Source: Venturia oleaginea
Lineage: Eukaryota > Ascomycota > Dothideomycetes > Venturiales > Venturiaceae
Assembly (NCBI GenBank): GCA_013176395.1
Contig: JABMLP010000009.1
Span: forward strand, 1 to 64,000
Length of the DNA stretch: 64,000 nucleotides
Direction of reading: 5' to 3'
In this document: one piece after another, positions 32,190 through 45,032 of the stretch
Layout: every line of letters starts with the position of its first letter
Numbering within the stretch: the first letter of the stretch is position 1
Position numbers and translations under genes: made by a program
Notes under the pieces: model-generated
The model's database searches: none
Seen by the model: only the letters and a program-made list of their open reading frames with translations
What the model was told of the DNA's origin: nothing

Positions 32190-32852
32190 TTATCTAAGTA
32201 CCTCAATCTTACAAAGGAAGAAAGGCTCACAGAGAGCAAGCTCCAAAAAGGAATTTCAAGAAGAGGACACTTGTCCTAATCCAAGAAGCGAGGGCCAACC
32301 TCAAGGGCCAAACAGAAAGGAATTTCAAGAAGAGGACACTTGTCCTAACTCAAGAAGCAAGGGCCAACCTCAAAGGCCAACTTCAAGGGCCAACCTCAAG
32401 GGCCAAACAAAAAGGGAATTCAAGAGAATTCAAGCTGAGATTTTCTAGAAGGTGCTAGAATCTCCAAGAAGCAAGGGCCAACCGAAAGGGCCAATCCAAA
32501 AAGGGAATTCAAGAGAATTCAAACTGAGATTTTCTAGAACGTGCTGGAATCTCCAAGAAGCAAGGGCAGGTCATCCTAAGACAGCGTAGTCTTAGGAGTT
32601 GAAGCTGTAATAAGCTGAGGAAAGAAAGAGCTAGGAAGAGAGATTTAATACACTTGGCCTTCACAGTCCCTGGGAGCTCTGTCCTTAGTAATAAGGATTG
32701 CAGAGCGGACTATAGTGTAAAAATCCTTCTGGGATTCTATAGTCACCTTCCTATACTAATAGGCATTGACTCTATACTGCCTAGCAAATCTCTAGAGTAG
32801 AGCCTAGGAGTGTGTATAGTAGTGCTCTCTATTATCTCTCATAGGTGAAAAT

Positions 32853-33875
32853 ATGGAAGGAGAAGATCAGGAACAAAGAGTTCCTCAAGAACCCCAAGCC
32901 CTACAAGAAGCTATGGCAGCATTACAACATCAACTAGCCATTCAGAACGATGCTATTACGCGTATTCTTACAATCTTACCTAACACTACTCGCTCTGAGA
33001 ACGTAGTAGAAGGACAAGAGACTAAGAATTCACAAAAAGACAGAATACATAGGAAGAAAGCTGTACTTCCTAAGCTCCAAGAATTTGATGGCAAGCGTTC
33101 TGAATGGGCTCAGTGGTTTCAACAAGCAAGGATGAAGTTGGAGATAGACGCAGAGTCTATAGGGGATAGTAGGAACCAATTTGCCTACATCTTCTCCTCT
33201 CTACGAGGCTCCGCAGCTCAGGCTACTCTGGCCTACGTAAAGACAGCTCCAGAGGAAGATAAAACGGGACAGAAATTGTTACAGTATATGGACAACTTCT
33301 ATGGCGATCCAGTACAACAACAAAGAGCTACTGTAAGCCTGTCCACAATCAAACAAAAAGAGAAAGAACCCTTCTTCTCTTTTCTTCCCCGTTTTGAAAC
33401 CACTCTTGCTAATGCTGGAGGAATGACTTGGCCTGACGCTGTTAAAATTGCATTTCTACACAAAGCAATAAATCAAGAGCTGCGAAACCAGAGAATAGGC
33501 CAATCTCAGAGTACCTCCTACCAGCAGTTTGTGTCCGATCTTTTGAATACAAGTATGCAAATCACTACAGCAAAGATGCTCTCTTCCTCAGAAGATAAGT
33601 TACGATTCAGAGATAAAGAGAAGTCTTTTAAAGATCTGAACGCTATGGACTGGGAGCCTACACGCGTAAACAAGTTAAAAATTTCGTCTAAAGCCTATGA
33701 ATATAGGAAGGCAAATAACCTCTGCTTACGCTGTGGGAAGGCCGGCCATAGAATGAAAGACTGCTGGTTGGATACAGAGGTAGAAAGAGTCACGCAACTT
33801 GGTTCAAAAAGGGCCAAAGGAACCACTGAGGAGAATGAAGAAGTTGAAGAAGAGGACTACTCGGAAAAAGAGTAG
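32853..33875 (+). CDS. G2 copy 2 gag
   Basis: 340 aa with the same protein sequence as copy 1 gag over the parts compared; only silent changes were noticed. CCHC knuckle near residues 293-306. Followed by the same A-run and hairpin. Confidence 0.93.
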   Translation: MEGEDQEQRVPQEPQALQEAMAALQHQLAIQNDAITRILTILPNTTRSENVVEGQETKNSQKDRIHRKKAVLPKLQEFDGKRSEWAQWFQQARMKLEIDAESIGDSRNQFAYIFSSLRGSAAQATLAYVKTAPEEDKTGQKLLQYMDNFYGDPVQQQRATVSLSTIKQKEKEPFFSFLPRFETTLANAGGMTWPDAVKIAFLHKAINQELRNQRIGQSQSTSYQQFVSDLLNTSMQITTAKMLSSSEDKLRFRDKEKSFKDLNAMDWEPTRVNKLKISSKAYEYRKANNLCLRCGKAGHRMKDCWLDTEVERVTQLGSKRAKGTTEENEEVEEEDYSEKE

Positions 33876-33902
33876 CCTCTATCCAAAGTCGTGGATGGAG
33901 GC
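33863..33902 (+). promoter_or_regulatory. G2 copy 2 candidate -1 frameshift signal
   Basis: GGAAAAA 33863-33869, stop TAG 33873-33875, stem 33875-33884 with 33893-33902. Identical to copy 1. Confidence 0.65.
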
Positions 33903-36900
33903 GTAGAGTAGATAGAGCAAAATTGTCAAAGGAGTCAATTGAGAGAGTAAATAGTATTTTGAATTCGAACAAAGACACTGATTCACACCGTTCTCGGATA
34001 GAAAAAGAATGGGAGCAGTTCAGACCCAAGATGCTCTCCCGCCTTTTCTACACAAATACTATAGTGAACGATATATACTCTCTTAAAACTCTCCTTGATA
34101 ATGGATCTAGCTGCTACGCATCAATAAACGAGGAGAAAGCTTCGCAGATGGACCTTGAAGTACTCCCTATTAGTCCGCGTACTATAGGTGGAGTTCTTAA
34201 GGAAGAAGGACAGACCCAAGTGACAAAAATTGCGAAGTTGAACCTAGATTTAGGGGGACTTATATGCAACGCTTTTGCTTATATAGTCCCGGGACAATTT
34301 GAGGATCTTCTACTAGGCAGGCCTTTTCTCAAGGACACCAAAGCCGTTATCAATGAATCTAAAGGTACTCTTACCTTTGCAAACGGGATTAGCATTCGCG
34401 ATGCTAAATTTGAAGACAAACTTGATATACAACAAGTAGCGCCCGTAAGATTCCACCGCCTTGTCACTTCTACACTTGAGAAAATCAAAGACGCGTCTAG
34501 AGTATTTGCTGTTACTCTTCGAGATATTGATATTGCCTTGAAGCCGAAAGTCCCTTTGACAACAGAGCAAATACTGGAATTGCTACCTAAGAGGTTTCAT
34601 AAGTACGCTGCTGTCTTTGATCCTAAAAGGGCCGAGAGACTACCACCGCATCGCCCTGGGATTGATCACGAAATACCTATAGAAGAAGGAAAACCACTTC
34701 CTTGGGGACCTCTATATGGTATGGGTCGAGAACAACTCCTTGTTTTGCGAAGGACTCTTACAGAGCTACTAGATAAAGGCTTTATCCGAGAGAGTAAATC
34801 AGTTGCTGCGTCTCCAGTTCTCTTTGTGAAGAAACCAGGAGGGGGCTTACGCTTTTGCGTAGACTACCGAGCCTTAAACGCAATTACTCGAAAGGATAGG
34901 TACCCGCTACCGTTAGTAAAAGAGACTTTACTAACCTTAGCTCGTGCTAAGTATCTTAGTAAGCTTGATGTAAATGCTGCCTTCCACAAGATTCGAATCG
35001 CAACGGGAGATGAGTTCAAAACTGCCTTTCGAACTAGATATGGTCTATTTGAATGGCTAGTTACTCCCTTTGGCTTAACCGGTGCACCTGCGTCTTTTCA
35101 ACGGTATATAAACTATATCCTTCGACGATACCTAGACGAGTTCTGCTCAGCTTATCTAGACGATATAGTAATATACTCTTCAAAGAACCTTAAAGACCAT
35201 GAAGAAAAGACTGAAAAGATACTTCAAAGCTGCCTTAACGCTGGGTTATACCTTGATATTCGGAAGTGCGAGTTTAATACCAAACGAGTCAAGTATCTAG
35301 GCTTCGTTATAGATACTGAAACGGGCCTACACATGGATCCGGAGAAGATCAAAGCAATTAAAGAATGGGAACGTCCTACTACTCTACGAGGAGTACGTGG
35401 CTTCCTAGGCTTTACAAACTTCTACCGTGACTTGGTAAAAGATAACTCAACAATAAGGGAGCCTCTGGTTCGCCTTACAAAGAAGAATACTCCATTTTAT
35501 GGGGAAAGGAGCAAGAAGAATCTTTTCAAAAACTTAAGGCAGAGTTTTGCAAAGAACCTGTCCTGTCTGCACTTGATGAAGATAAGCCTACGCGAGTAGA
35601 ACCTGATGCTTCAGGCTGGGCTTCCGGAGCAGTACTTAGTCAAAAAGATGAGCTAGGTAACTGGAAACCATGTGCTTTCTTCTCTACTAAGCACTTGCCA
35701 GCCGAATGCAATTATGATATCCACGACAAAGAACTTATGGCTATAGTCAAAGCTCTAGTCCATTGGACTAGCGAGCTACTAAGCCTAAGTAAGCCATTCA
35801 TTATCCTCACAGATCACAAGAACCTTGAGAAGTTTATGGTAAAAAGGGAACTAAATGAAAGGCAAATGAGATGGGGCGCAGATACTAGCTAAGTTTAACT
35901 TCAAACTAGGCTATCGCCCAGGCTCTGAATCTGTAGTTCCAGACGCCTTAACTCGAAGGGATCAAGATCTCCCAAAGGATATTCAAGACCCAAGAATCGT
36001 TGAAAGAACTAGAACGTTATTACCTCCAAAGCTTTGGATTAACGTTCTAGAGGATAAGACTCCTGCAAGAGAAGAAGCTGCCCAAGAAAATGCTCAAGAA
36101 GTAGACAAAGAACCTATCCCCTTTATACAAAATCCCTTTCTCTCAGGTGATCTAAGGGATAGATGGGAAACTGCACTCGAAGGAGATCTAGACTACAGAC
36201 GTATTTTCCAAAGCGTTCTAAAGCAAGATAGGCAGTTCCCATCTAAGCTAAAGGTTCCTACTTCTATAGGAGATTGTAAAGTCGAAAACAACCAGCTCTA
36301 CTATAGAGACCGAATCTGGTTGCCCTCCTACGAGCCTCTCTTAACAGGAGTAATTCAAGAAATACACGATTCAGTCCTATCAGGGCATCCTGGACGAGAA
36401 GCTACTATTGCTATTCTCTCCAGACAGTTCTACTGGCCGGGATTTGCTCAAGATATACGTCAGTTTATACGCAATTGTGACGTCTGCGGAAGAACTTCAG
36501 TCTGGCGAGACAAAAAGAAAGGTTTACTTAAACCTCTTCCTGTCCCTAGCCGTATCTGGCAAGATATTTCAGTAGACTTCATAGTCGAATTACCAGAGAG
36601 CCAAAGATGCACAAGACTCTGCGTTATTACTGACCGCTTGGGTAAAGGAACTATCCTGTTCCCAGTGCCTAAAGAACAGTTTGGAGCTGAAGGATTTGCA
36701 AAACTATTTATGCAGAACTACGTAAGATTACACTGGCTTCCTAGATCTCTAGTCTCAGATAGGGACACGCAATTTGTTAATGCTTTCTGGAAAGAAGTTT
36801 GTCACCTTCTTAAGATAGAGAGAAGACTCTCTACAGCGTATCACCCTGAGACTGATGGATCTACGGAAAGAAGAAATCAAGAAGTTGAAGCCTATCTACG

Positions 36901-37709
36901 TAAGTTCTGTACATTTAGTCAGAACGACTGGGTCGAGCTCCTGCCTATTGCTCAAATATGCCTCGATAATAGACCAAACCAAGCTACGGGCCTATCGCCT
37001 TTCTTCTTAACCCACGGTTATAACATTGAGCATATAGGAACTGTTGAAGCTCCCCAGGAAACCCCTAAGAATCCAAAAGAAAAAGCACAAGATCTTGTAG
37101 CAAAATTGAAGGACGCACAAGAATGGGCAGAAACGTCAATGGTATCAGCTCAGCAACAGCAAGAATACTACTCTAATAGAGATCGTGCTCCGGCTGACTC
37201 TTTTAAAGTGGGAGACAAAGTCTGGCTCAACCTAAAGAACGTAAAAACCCTACGTCCTTGTAAGAAACTAGACTGGATTCATGGGAAGTATACAGTTACA
37301 CGAGTTATCAACTCAATGTCTTACGAGCTTGATACACCCAGAGGAATCCACAACCGATTTCATACGTCTTTACTTAGGAGAGCTGGCACAGATCCCCTAC
37401 CTTCACAAATACAAGATAATACACAGCCGCCTCCTATAGTAACTGAACAAGGAGACGAGGAATACGGTATCGAGGCTATTCTAGCCGCAAGATGGCGCCG
37501 GCGAGGTCGACAACAAACAGCGAGAAGTCTTAGATTAAGTGGGTAGGCTACGTTGATCCTACGTGGGAACCCCTTAGCGAACTCCAACAAACTACAGCTC
37601 TGGACGCTTTTGAAAGTGCCTACGGCAACGTTCTTGAAAACGACGGACCTATACTACGCCCTCAGAGACTACGCTCACATCGATCTACAAGAGAGGGGGG
37701 AGGGGATAA
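33876..37709 (+). pseudogene. G2 copy 2 pol (frameshifted)
   Basis: Protease and RT are intact to about 35490. One T is missing from a run near 35495, an extra G lies near 35875, and small insertions occur near 37519 and 37533, so RNase H, the integrase region and the chromodomain end are in different frames. Integrase is open over 36320-37546. All but the last changes are in homopolymers. Apart from these, the protein is the same as copy 1 except for a few residues (for example Asn for Lys near 35238). Confidence 0.88.
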
Positions 37710-38020
37710 TGTTAAGGGATGGAATCCTTCTCTCTAGCTTATCCATGACTGGATTTCCAATTGTTCTCTTGTTATTCTGCAAGCTGTCATGTTCTATTTT
37801 GCAAGCTGTCATGTTCTATTTCGCAAGCTGCCATGTTCTATTTCGCAAGCTGTCACGTTTCCATTTAAAGATACTTTCTAGAAGGATCTATTGTAAGAGG
37901 AGGATTATTTATACGAGCTATCCTTCCTGTATTTACACTTTCTTCTCTGTACTTAGATACTTTGAAATACAAGCAGTCTTCTCTCACTTGCGAAACACCT
38001 TTGAGGGTTGAACTCTTACA
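37710..38020 (+). repeat. G2 copy 2 3' LTR (G1-type tail)
   Basis: 311 bp; matches its 5' LTR. It joins G1 at the base equivalent to 16047. Confidence 0.93.
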
Positions 38021-40163
38021 GTTCTAGACGTCACGAATGTGGAGACTCGGATTTGATCCTTGGTCTGCCATGGCTTCGAACTCACAATCCGCATATCGAC
38101 TGGAGAACATTGACGCTCACGTTCCCAGACCAACGATATCCCGTGCAGGCTAGCATGCGCGCTAGAACACGGACAGCACAAGACCTTTGCGGAAAAGGCC
38201 TACACACGTTGAAGTGGCATACTGCTATCGTCTCCAGACAGAGGAGGATAGGTCAGTGTTCCAAATTCCCCATGGGTACCAGGAATTTGCAGAACTTTTT
38301 AAAGGGGAATCGATCGAAGATTCTCTTCCACCACACCAACCATGGGATCATGAGATCAAGCTCAAGAATAATGAACAACCAAAGAAGTTCAAGATCTACC
38401 CATTGAGGGAAGATCAGCTTGAAACCCTTCGTGAATATATCGACGATTTCACGAAGAAGAAGTTCATCCGGGAGTCGAAGTCACCCGCCGGATATTCAGT
38501 TTTCTACGTACCCAGCCCGATGGTTCACAACGATTGTGTGTCGATTACCGACATCTAATGAGATTTTGGTGAAGAATGCGTACACGCTGCCTTTAATCCA
38601 GGAGTTGATGGACAGACTCCAAGGAGCCAGATGATTCACGAAATTCGATATTCCTGCGGCTTTTCATCGAATTAGGATTAAGGAAGGTGACGAGTGGAAG
38701 ACAGCATTCCGCACTCACCTTGAGCACTACGAATACCTTGTCATGCCCTTTGGTTTGACAAACGCCCCTGCGACGCTGCAAGCCTATATGAACAATGTGC
38801 TTCGCGAGCACTTAGACAAGTTTGTGTCTGTTTATATGGATGACATTTTGGTTTACTATTGAACGTTCGAAGAACACGCCAATCACGTTCGAACCGTTCT
38901 CCGCGCACTACAGATATTTAACTTGCGGCTGAAACCCTCGAAAAGCGAATTCCACAAGCAACGAATCAAGTTCGTTGGATGTTTTGTCTCTCAAGATGGA
39001 CTTGAGATGGACCCGGAAATTTACCAGAAGGTCCGCGATTGGCCGGTACCCTCGACCGTCAAAGGAGTACAGTCATTTCACGCCTTCGCGATTATTATCG
39101 ACAATTCATCGAAAGCTTTTCCGAAGTTGCAGAACCCCTCACGGGATTGATGAAGAAGGGGATTACCTTCGAATGGAACGAGCATGCGCAAAAGGCCTTT
39201 TACGCACTCAAGATACGGTTAACAACACCACCCCATTCTGCAACTGTTTAACTCAGAAAAAAACAGCCACAGTCGAGGCGGATGCGTCCGATCGAGCCCT
39301 CGGAGCTGCCTCAGCCAACCCAATTCAGATGGAAAGCTTAGACCAGTAGCTTACCACACACGAAAATTCCTGAAAGCAGAAGTCAACTACTCCACTTCAG
39401 ACAAGGAACTCATGGCCATAGTTGATGCCTTCAAGCACTGGAAGCATTATCTTGAAGGAGCGAAACACAAGATTACCGTGTATTCCGATCACAAGAACCT
39501 GCGGAATTTCACGACGACAAAGGAATTGAATCGACGGCAACTAAGATGGTCAGAAGAACTGTCATCTTACAACTTCCATATCCTTTACAAGAAAGGAAAG
39601 GAAAACGTTAACGCCGATGCATTAAGTCGACGAGAAGACCTCATGGCAGGAGAAAAAGAGAAAGTCGAACGCGCTTTGTTCCGACAGAAGGTGATGCACT
39701 TGTGCACCAAGTCTCATCACTTCAGACAGGAAAGTCCTCTTATTGCAAGAGGTCAGGAACGCGCAGCAAAGGATCCAGATGTACAAGGCTACATTCAATC
39801 AGCAGATCAGAATACCCGTATTGAAGACGGATTGCTCCTCTTCAACAACTTGGTATATCTTCCCACGAGCCTTAGGAAACAGTACATCCTACATCAACAC
39901 GAATCTCCACTCAATGGTCATTGCCGACCAGAGATTGTCCTTTCACGACTTCAGAATACCTTCTACTTCCCGCGCATGCGACAGGAAGTTTTCAAGGAAA
40001 TAGGAAAGTGTGTTCTTTGCAAAAGAGGCCAAGTACGAACGACAGAAACTGTCGCATTAGATACCTTTGAAAGTATCTACGGTGATGTTTTTCAAAACGA
40101 CGGACCGAGTCTACGTCCTCCTAGGCGTACAAAAAGCAAAACCGCCCCAACGGAAACGGGGGA
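38021..40163 (+). pseudogene. G1 pol fragment, array unit 3
   Basis: Starts inside the protease region, 125 bp further upstream than in unit 2, and keeps the RT N-terminal part that unit 2 lacks, including the family TGA (38632-38634). Extra lesions: TGA for CGA near 38861 just after YMDD, and several one-base indels (38185, 38450, 39092, 39232, 39260). An open stretch from RNase H to the pol end (39412-40188) passes in frame across the integrase deletion, with CVLCKRGQ leading into DTFESIYGD and a sequence matching the end of G2 pol. So in this copy the deletion junction itself is in frame. Confidence 0.87.
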
Positions 40164-40175
40164 GAAGAAGGGTAA

Positions 40176-40455
40176 TGTCAAAGGATAGATCCTTTCTCAA
40201 CTTATCCTGGATGGATTCTTAGCACTACCTGGTAGTTCTCACGTGCGCCTAGCAGGGATTATTCAGGGACCGTTTCACATGCGCTTCTACTCCTTTCTAT
40301 TCTCTTCTCAGGACAGCATGTCCTTTTCCTACTTGGAAGATTATATATACAAGTTGTTCTTCCTGTACCTACACTTTCTTCTTTGTACTTAGATACTTGA
40401 AATATAAGCTGTCTTCCCTCACTTGCGAAACACCTTTGAGGGTTGAACTCTTACA
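40176..40455 (+). repeat. G1 LTR, array unit 3 (G2-type tail)
   Basis: 280 bp; G1-type U3 with tail CTTGAAATATAAGCTGTC, as in unit 2. Confidence 0.92.
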
Positions 40456-41925
40456 ACGGCCAGCGTTTTTCGTATGTCTTCTATCTTGATCGAGAAAAAT
40501 GCTATTAACGGCCAGTCATTGACACACTGACGAAGTACAGGATAGGTAGCATATAGGCGCTCCATCATTGCGGTAAGGTGATCTCGATCCTGCTTTTTGA
40601 GGGCCTTAGGGGCGAGAACCGTTTGACCTAATTTGGACAATATTAGCGGTGTAAAAGTCTCAGTTCTGAGCGTTTAAGTGCATACCCTCTACGTTCAATC
40701 GTCTCCCATTCTGCATCAAGCCGTATAGCTTCATGACACATAGATCGTATCCCAGAACAACATTCTTTGAGTGTTTCTGCTCTCGAATCATAGGTAGAAG
40801 CTTGAATTGCTGTAAATGCATCCTTGACGTTTTCAAGAGACTTCAGAGGGAAGCCCTCAGGTGGGTAAAGATCTCGTGGTGGGTGAGAACCTCGTGGTAG
40901 GTAAGGATCTCATGGTGGTAGAATAGCACACATTTTGAATAGGCTGAAAAGTCGAGATAGGTAGGTAATAACCAATAAAATGATGGCTGTGTAGCAAGGT
41001 GTTCGTTAAATACTTAGAAAACAGCTTGTGGAGTGAGAAAAGATTGAGGTTCTCTCTATCTAGGGCTGTGGCACAAGGCCTAAATCTGAATTAAGCCTCT
41101 CAGCCTCAAATGCACTATTGAGGCGTGAACAGATCAACCATTTATCCCTCCTCGCAATTGACTCAACGATACATCATCCAGATATACCAGATCCGACGAG
41201 TTATCCGCAATATACTGGCCAAATCGGGATAGAAAATGTCAACCTCAGGCTTCAGGGAGCACAATTGGAGCTCCTGTACAATACTTTTAATACGGCCGTC
41301 CATCCGAGCGAGATTACCTACTGGAAACGCCTGCAAATTGAATGCATTGTTAACATTAGGGTCGGTAGTATTACAGCGGCGCTCTTGCAAAAACCGTAAA
41401 GACCATTTCGTATGTTATGCGAGTGGCGACGATGGTGCGTGTAGCTTTGGCTCAATACATAGCTTCTTACAAACACCACAGGGATGTCGATTCGCTCTGA
41501 TCCGGCGCTGGAATGGTGTTGAGAGGGACCTGCGTGTTCACCATATATGTATTGTAGGGGACTACGACGGGGACTGGGTTTTGTGGAGTTGCAGGATATA
41601 ATATGCCTAATCGGGCTATTAGCGGAGCAGGATGCGGCGACCGGGGACGTTATACAAATGATTGTAGGGAAGCCTGAGTTACTACTCAATGTGCAGCGAC
41701 GAGGTTTGGCAAGGCCTTAAAAGTACGATCAATGTAATTATATTTGCGAGTACAGTCAGATCCTAGGTACCCAAATTTTAACCCTCATTTACTACTCAAT
41801 ACTACTCAATATCACTCAATACCACTCAATACTTCTCAATGCTACTCATTAATGACACCCAAAAAACCCTCAAACTAACTACCCCAAAAAAGCGTGTCAT
41901 GACACGGATTTTACGCCTCAAATTG
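40456..41925. other. Segment U, copy 3
   Basis: Same content as copies 1 and 2, with more single-base indels. The minus-strand remnant is open over 40419-40640. The plus-strand open stretch is broken near 41330 and 41583. Confidence 0.6.
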
Positions 41926-43012
41926 AGAAGTGGGGACCGTAGTGATTGCTATTACCTTCTTCTGACGGCATTGCGAAGTCACTAATCTCGCGCCCTCGTT
42001 ACTTCAACGCGTTGAACCCATCAATGATGAAGATGAGGCCTCTAACCACTCCGATTCATCAGGACTCTCTGACCCTCCATCAGTAATGGGGTCAGAACCA
42101 CCGCGAGACACTCATTCTCTTGCGACAAGAACACGCCGCCCCAATCTTCCAAGTCAACGCGCTCGTGAGGCCGCTGGCTTGAAACTCATTCATATCATTA
42201 CACGGAGTTGACAAAGCTATAGAGATTACGAAGCTCATGGCGAATACAAGCCTACCCACGATCGCGCTCCCATTACCCTCACTCGAACTGAAGCCACGCT
42301 GGCCTTTCACAGCGAACGTCGCAAAAGCCTCTGCTTACTACCTTCTCTCATTCTTAAGCCTAGCAGCTTCACCTGAACCCTTCGAACTACAACCTATAAT
42401 CAGCCATCACCTCACCTCACGCCCCTCAGTGGCTCAAGGCCATGAACGATGAGATGCGCTCAATGGATGAGAATAAAGTCTGACACTCACGAAGCTCCCA
42501 GCAGGCGTGAAGCTACTGACGGGTAAGTGGGTGTTTAAACTAAAGCGCGGCAACCGATGGCGCTATTCTACGATTCAAGGCCAGATTTGTGGTAAGAGGT
42601 TTCGAGCAACAATACGGCATTGACTTCCACGATACCTTCGCTTCTGTGGTGAAGCCGATGACATACAAAGCTCTGTTTGCAATCTCTGCCTCCCTCGATT
42701 GAGAGATCGAGCAGATGGAAGTCAAGACCGCGTTTCTCTACGGCCAAAATTGATAAACGTATCTACGTCTGTCAACCTCATGGTTTCGAAATCGGTCATG
42801 ACTATTGCATACTCAATCAAGCGCTGTATGGTCTCAAACAAGCCCCGAGGGTTTGGTATGATATCTTCTCCGCCTTCCTCGTCTCCCTTGGCTTCTCGAT
42901 GCTGGATAGCGACTTTAGTGTGTTCCACAAAGGGCAGCTTTTCGTAGCTCTCTATGTTGACGATCTTCTAATCATTGGTCCCGACATGCGACAGATTAAT
43001 CTCCTGAAAAAG
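41926..43012 (+). pseudogene. Copia B pol, 5' part, copy 3 (true left half)
   Basis: Linker and RT up to VDDLLIIGPD, with many one-base changes (near 41957, 42016, 42181, 42240, 42311, 42388, 42403, 42552, 42745). It ends in AAAAG at 43008-43012. The reading resumes on the other side of G2 at 49146, so this copy and 49146-50391 form one interrupted element. Confidence 0.88.
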
Positions 43013-43321
43013 TGTTAAGGGATGGAATCCTTCTCTCTAGCTTATCCATGACTGGATTTCCAATTGTTCTCTTGTTATTCTGCAAGCTGTCATGTTCTAT
43101 TTTGCAAGCTGTCATGTTCTATTCGCAAGCTGCCATGTTCTATTTCGCAAGCTGTCACGTTTCCATTTAAAGATACTTTCTAGAAGGATCTATTGTAAGA
43201 GGAGGATTATTTATACGAGCTATCCTTCCTGTATTTACACTTCTTCTCTGTACTTAGATACTTTGAAATACAAGCAGTCTTCTCTCACTTGCGAAACACC
43301 TTTGAGGGTTGAACTCTTACA
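43013..43321 (+). repeat. G2 copy 3 5' LTR (G1-type tail)
   Basis: 309 bp, with short T-run losses relative to the 3' LTR. Primer-binding site TATCTAAGTAC at 43323-43333. Confidence 0.93.
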
Positions 43322-43984
43322 TTATCTAAGTACCTCAATCTTACAAAGGAAGAAAGGCTCACAGAGAGCAAGCTCCAAAAAGGAATTTCAAGAAGAGGAC
43401 ACTTGTCCTAATCCAAGAAGCGAGGGCCAACCTCAAGGGCCAAACAGAAAGGAATTTCAAGAAGAGGACACTTGTCCTAACTCAAGAAGCAAGGGCCAAC
43501 CTCAAAAGGCCAACTTCAAGGGCCAACCTCAAGGGCCAAACAAAAAGGGAATTCAAGAGAATTCAAGCTGAGATTTTCTAGAAGGTGCTAGAATCTCCAA
43601 GAAGCAAGGCCAACCGAAAGGGCCAATCCAAAAAGGGAATTCAAGAGAATTCAAACTGAGATTTTCTAGAACGTGCTGGAATCTCCAAGAAGCAAGGGCA
43701 GGTCATCCTAAGACAGCGTAGTCTTAGGAGTTGAAGCTGTAATAAGCTGAGGAAAGAAAGAGCTAGGAAGAGAGATTTAATACACTTGGCCTTCACAGTC
43801 CCTGGGAGCTCTGTCCTTAGTAATAAGGATTGCAGAGCGGACTATAGTGTAAAAATCCTTCTGGGATTCTATAGTCACCTTCCTATACTAATAGGCATTG
43901 ACTCTATACTGCCTAGCAAATCTCTAGAGTAGAGCCTAGGAGTGTGTATAGTAGTGCTCTCTATTATCTCTCATAGGTGAAAAT

Positions 43985-45005
43985 ATGGAAGGAGAAGATC
44001 AGGAACAAAGAGTTCCTCAAGAACCCCAAGCCCTACAAGAAGCTATGGCAGCATTACAACATCAACTAGCCATTCAGAACGATGCTATTACGCGTATTCT
44101 TACAATCTTACCTAACACTACTCGCTCTGAGAACGTAGTAGAAGGACAAGAGACTAAGAATTCACAAAAAGACAGAATACATAGGAAGAAAGCTGTACTT
44201 CCTAAGCTCCAAGAATTTGATGGCAAGCGTTCTGAATGGGCTCAGTGGTTTCAACAAGCAAGGATGAAGTTGGAGATAGACGCAGAGTCTATAGGGGATA
44301 GTAGGAACCAATTTGCCTACATCTTCTCCTCTCTACGAGGCTCCGCAGCTCAGGCTACTCTGGCCTACGTAAAGACAGCTCCAGAGGAAGATAAAACGGG
44401 ACAGAAATTGTTACAGTATATGGACAACTTCTATGGCGATCCAGTACAACAACAAAGAGCTACTGTAAGCCTGTCCACAATCAAACAAAAAGAGAAAGAA
44501 CCCTTCTTCTCTTTTCTTCCCCGTTTTGAAACCACTCTTGCTAATGCTGGAGGAATGACTTGGCCTGACGCTGTTAAAATTGCATTCTACACAAAGCAAT
44601 AAATCAAGAGCTGCGAAACCAGAGAATAGGCCAATCTCAGAGTACCTCCTACCAGCAGTTTGTGTCCGATCTTTTGAATACAAGTATGCAAATCACTACA
44701 GCAAAGATGCTCTCTTCCTCAGAAGATAAGTTACGATTCAGAGATAAAGAGAAGTCTTTAAAGATCTGAACGCTATGGACTGGGAGCCTACACGCGTAAA
44801 CAAGTTAAAAATTTCGTCTAAAGCCTATGAATATAGGAAGGCAAATAACCTCTGCTTACGCTGTGGGAAGGCCGGCCATAGAATGAAAGACTGCTGGTTG
44901 GATACAGAGGTAGAAAGAGTCACGCAACTTGGTTCAAAAAGGGCCAAAGGAACCACTGAGGAGAATGAAGAAGTTGAAGAAGAGGACTACTCGGAAAAAG
45001 AGTAG
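43985..45005 (+). pseudogene. G2 copy 3 gag (frameshifted)
   Basis: Same start and N-terminal 200 residues as copies 1 and 2. One T is missing near 44585 and one near 44758, so the middle is out of frame; the zinc knuckle and acidic tail are open from 44775. Both lesions are homopolymer losses. Confidence 0.9.
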
Positions 45006-45032
45006 CCTCTATCCAAAGTCGTGGATGGAGGC
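44993..45032 (+). promoter_or_regulatory. G2 copy 3 candidate -1 frameshift signal
   Basis: GGAAAAA 44993-44999, stop TAG 45003-45005, stem 45005-45014 with 45023-45032. Unchanged although the surroundings have many indels. Confidence 0.65.

Larger units (their letters stand above)
31879..38020 (+). mobile_element. Ty3/gypsy chromovirus G2, copy 2
   Basis: Same structure as copy 1, 6.14 kb. Left flank copia B (AAAAG), right flank G1 (GTTCT): no target duplication. Gag is intact; pol is broken by single-base indels. Confidence 0.91.
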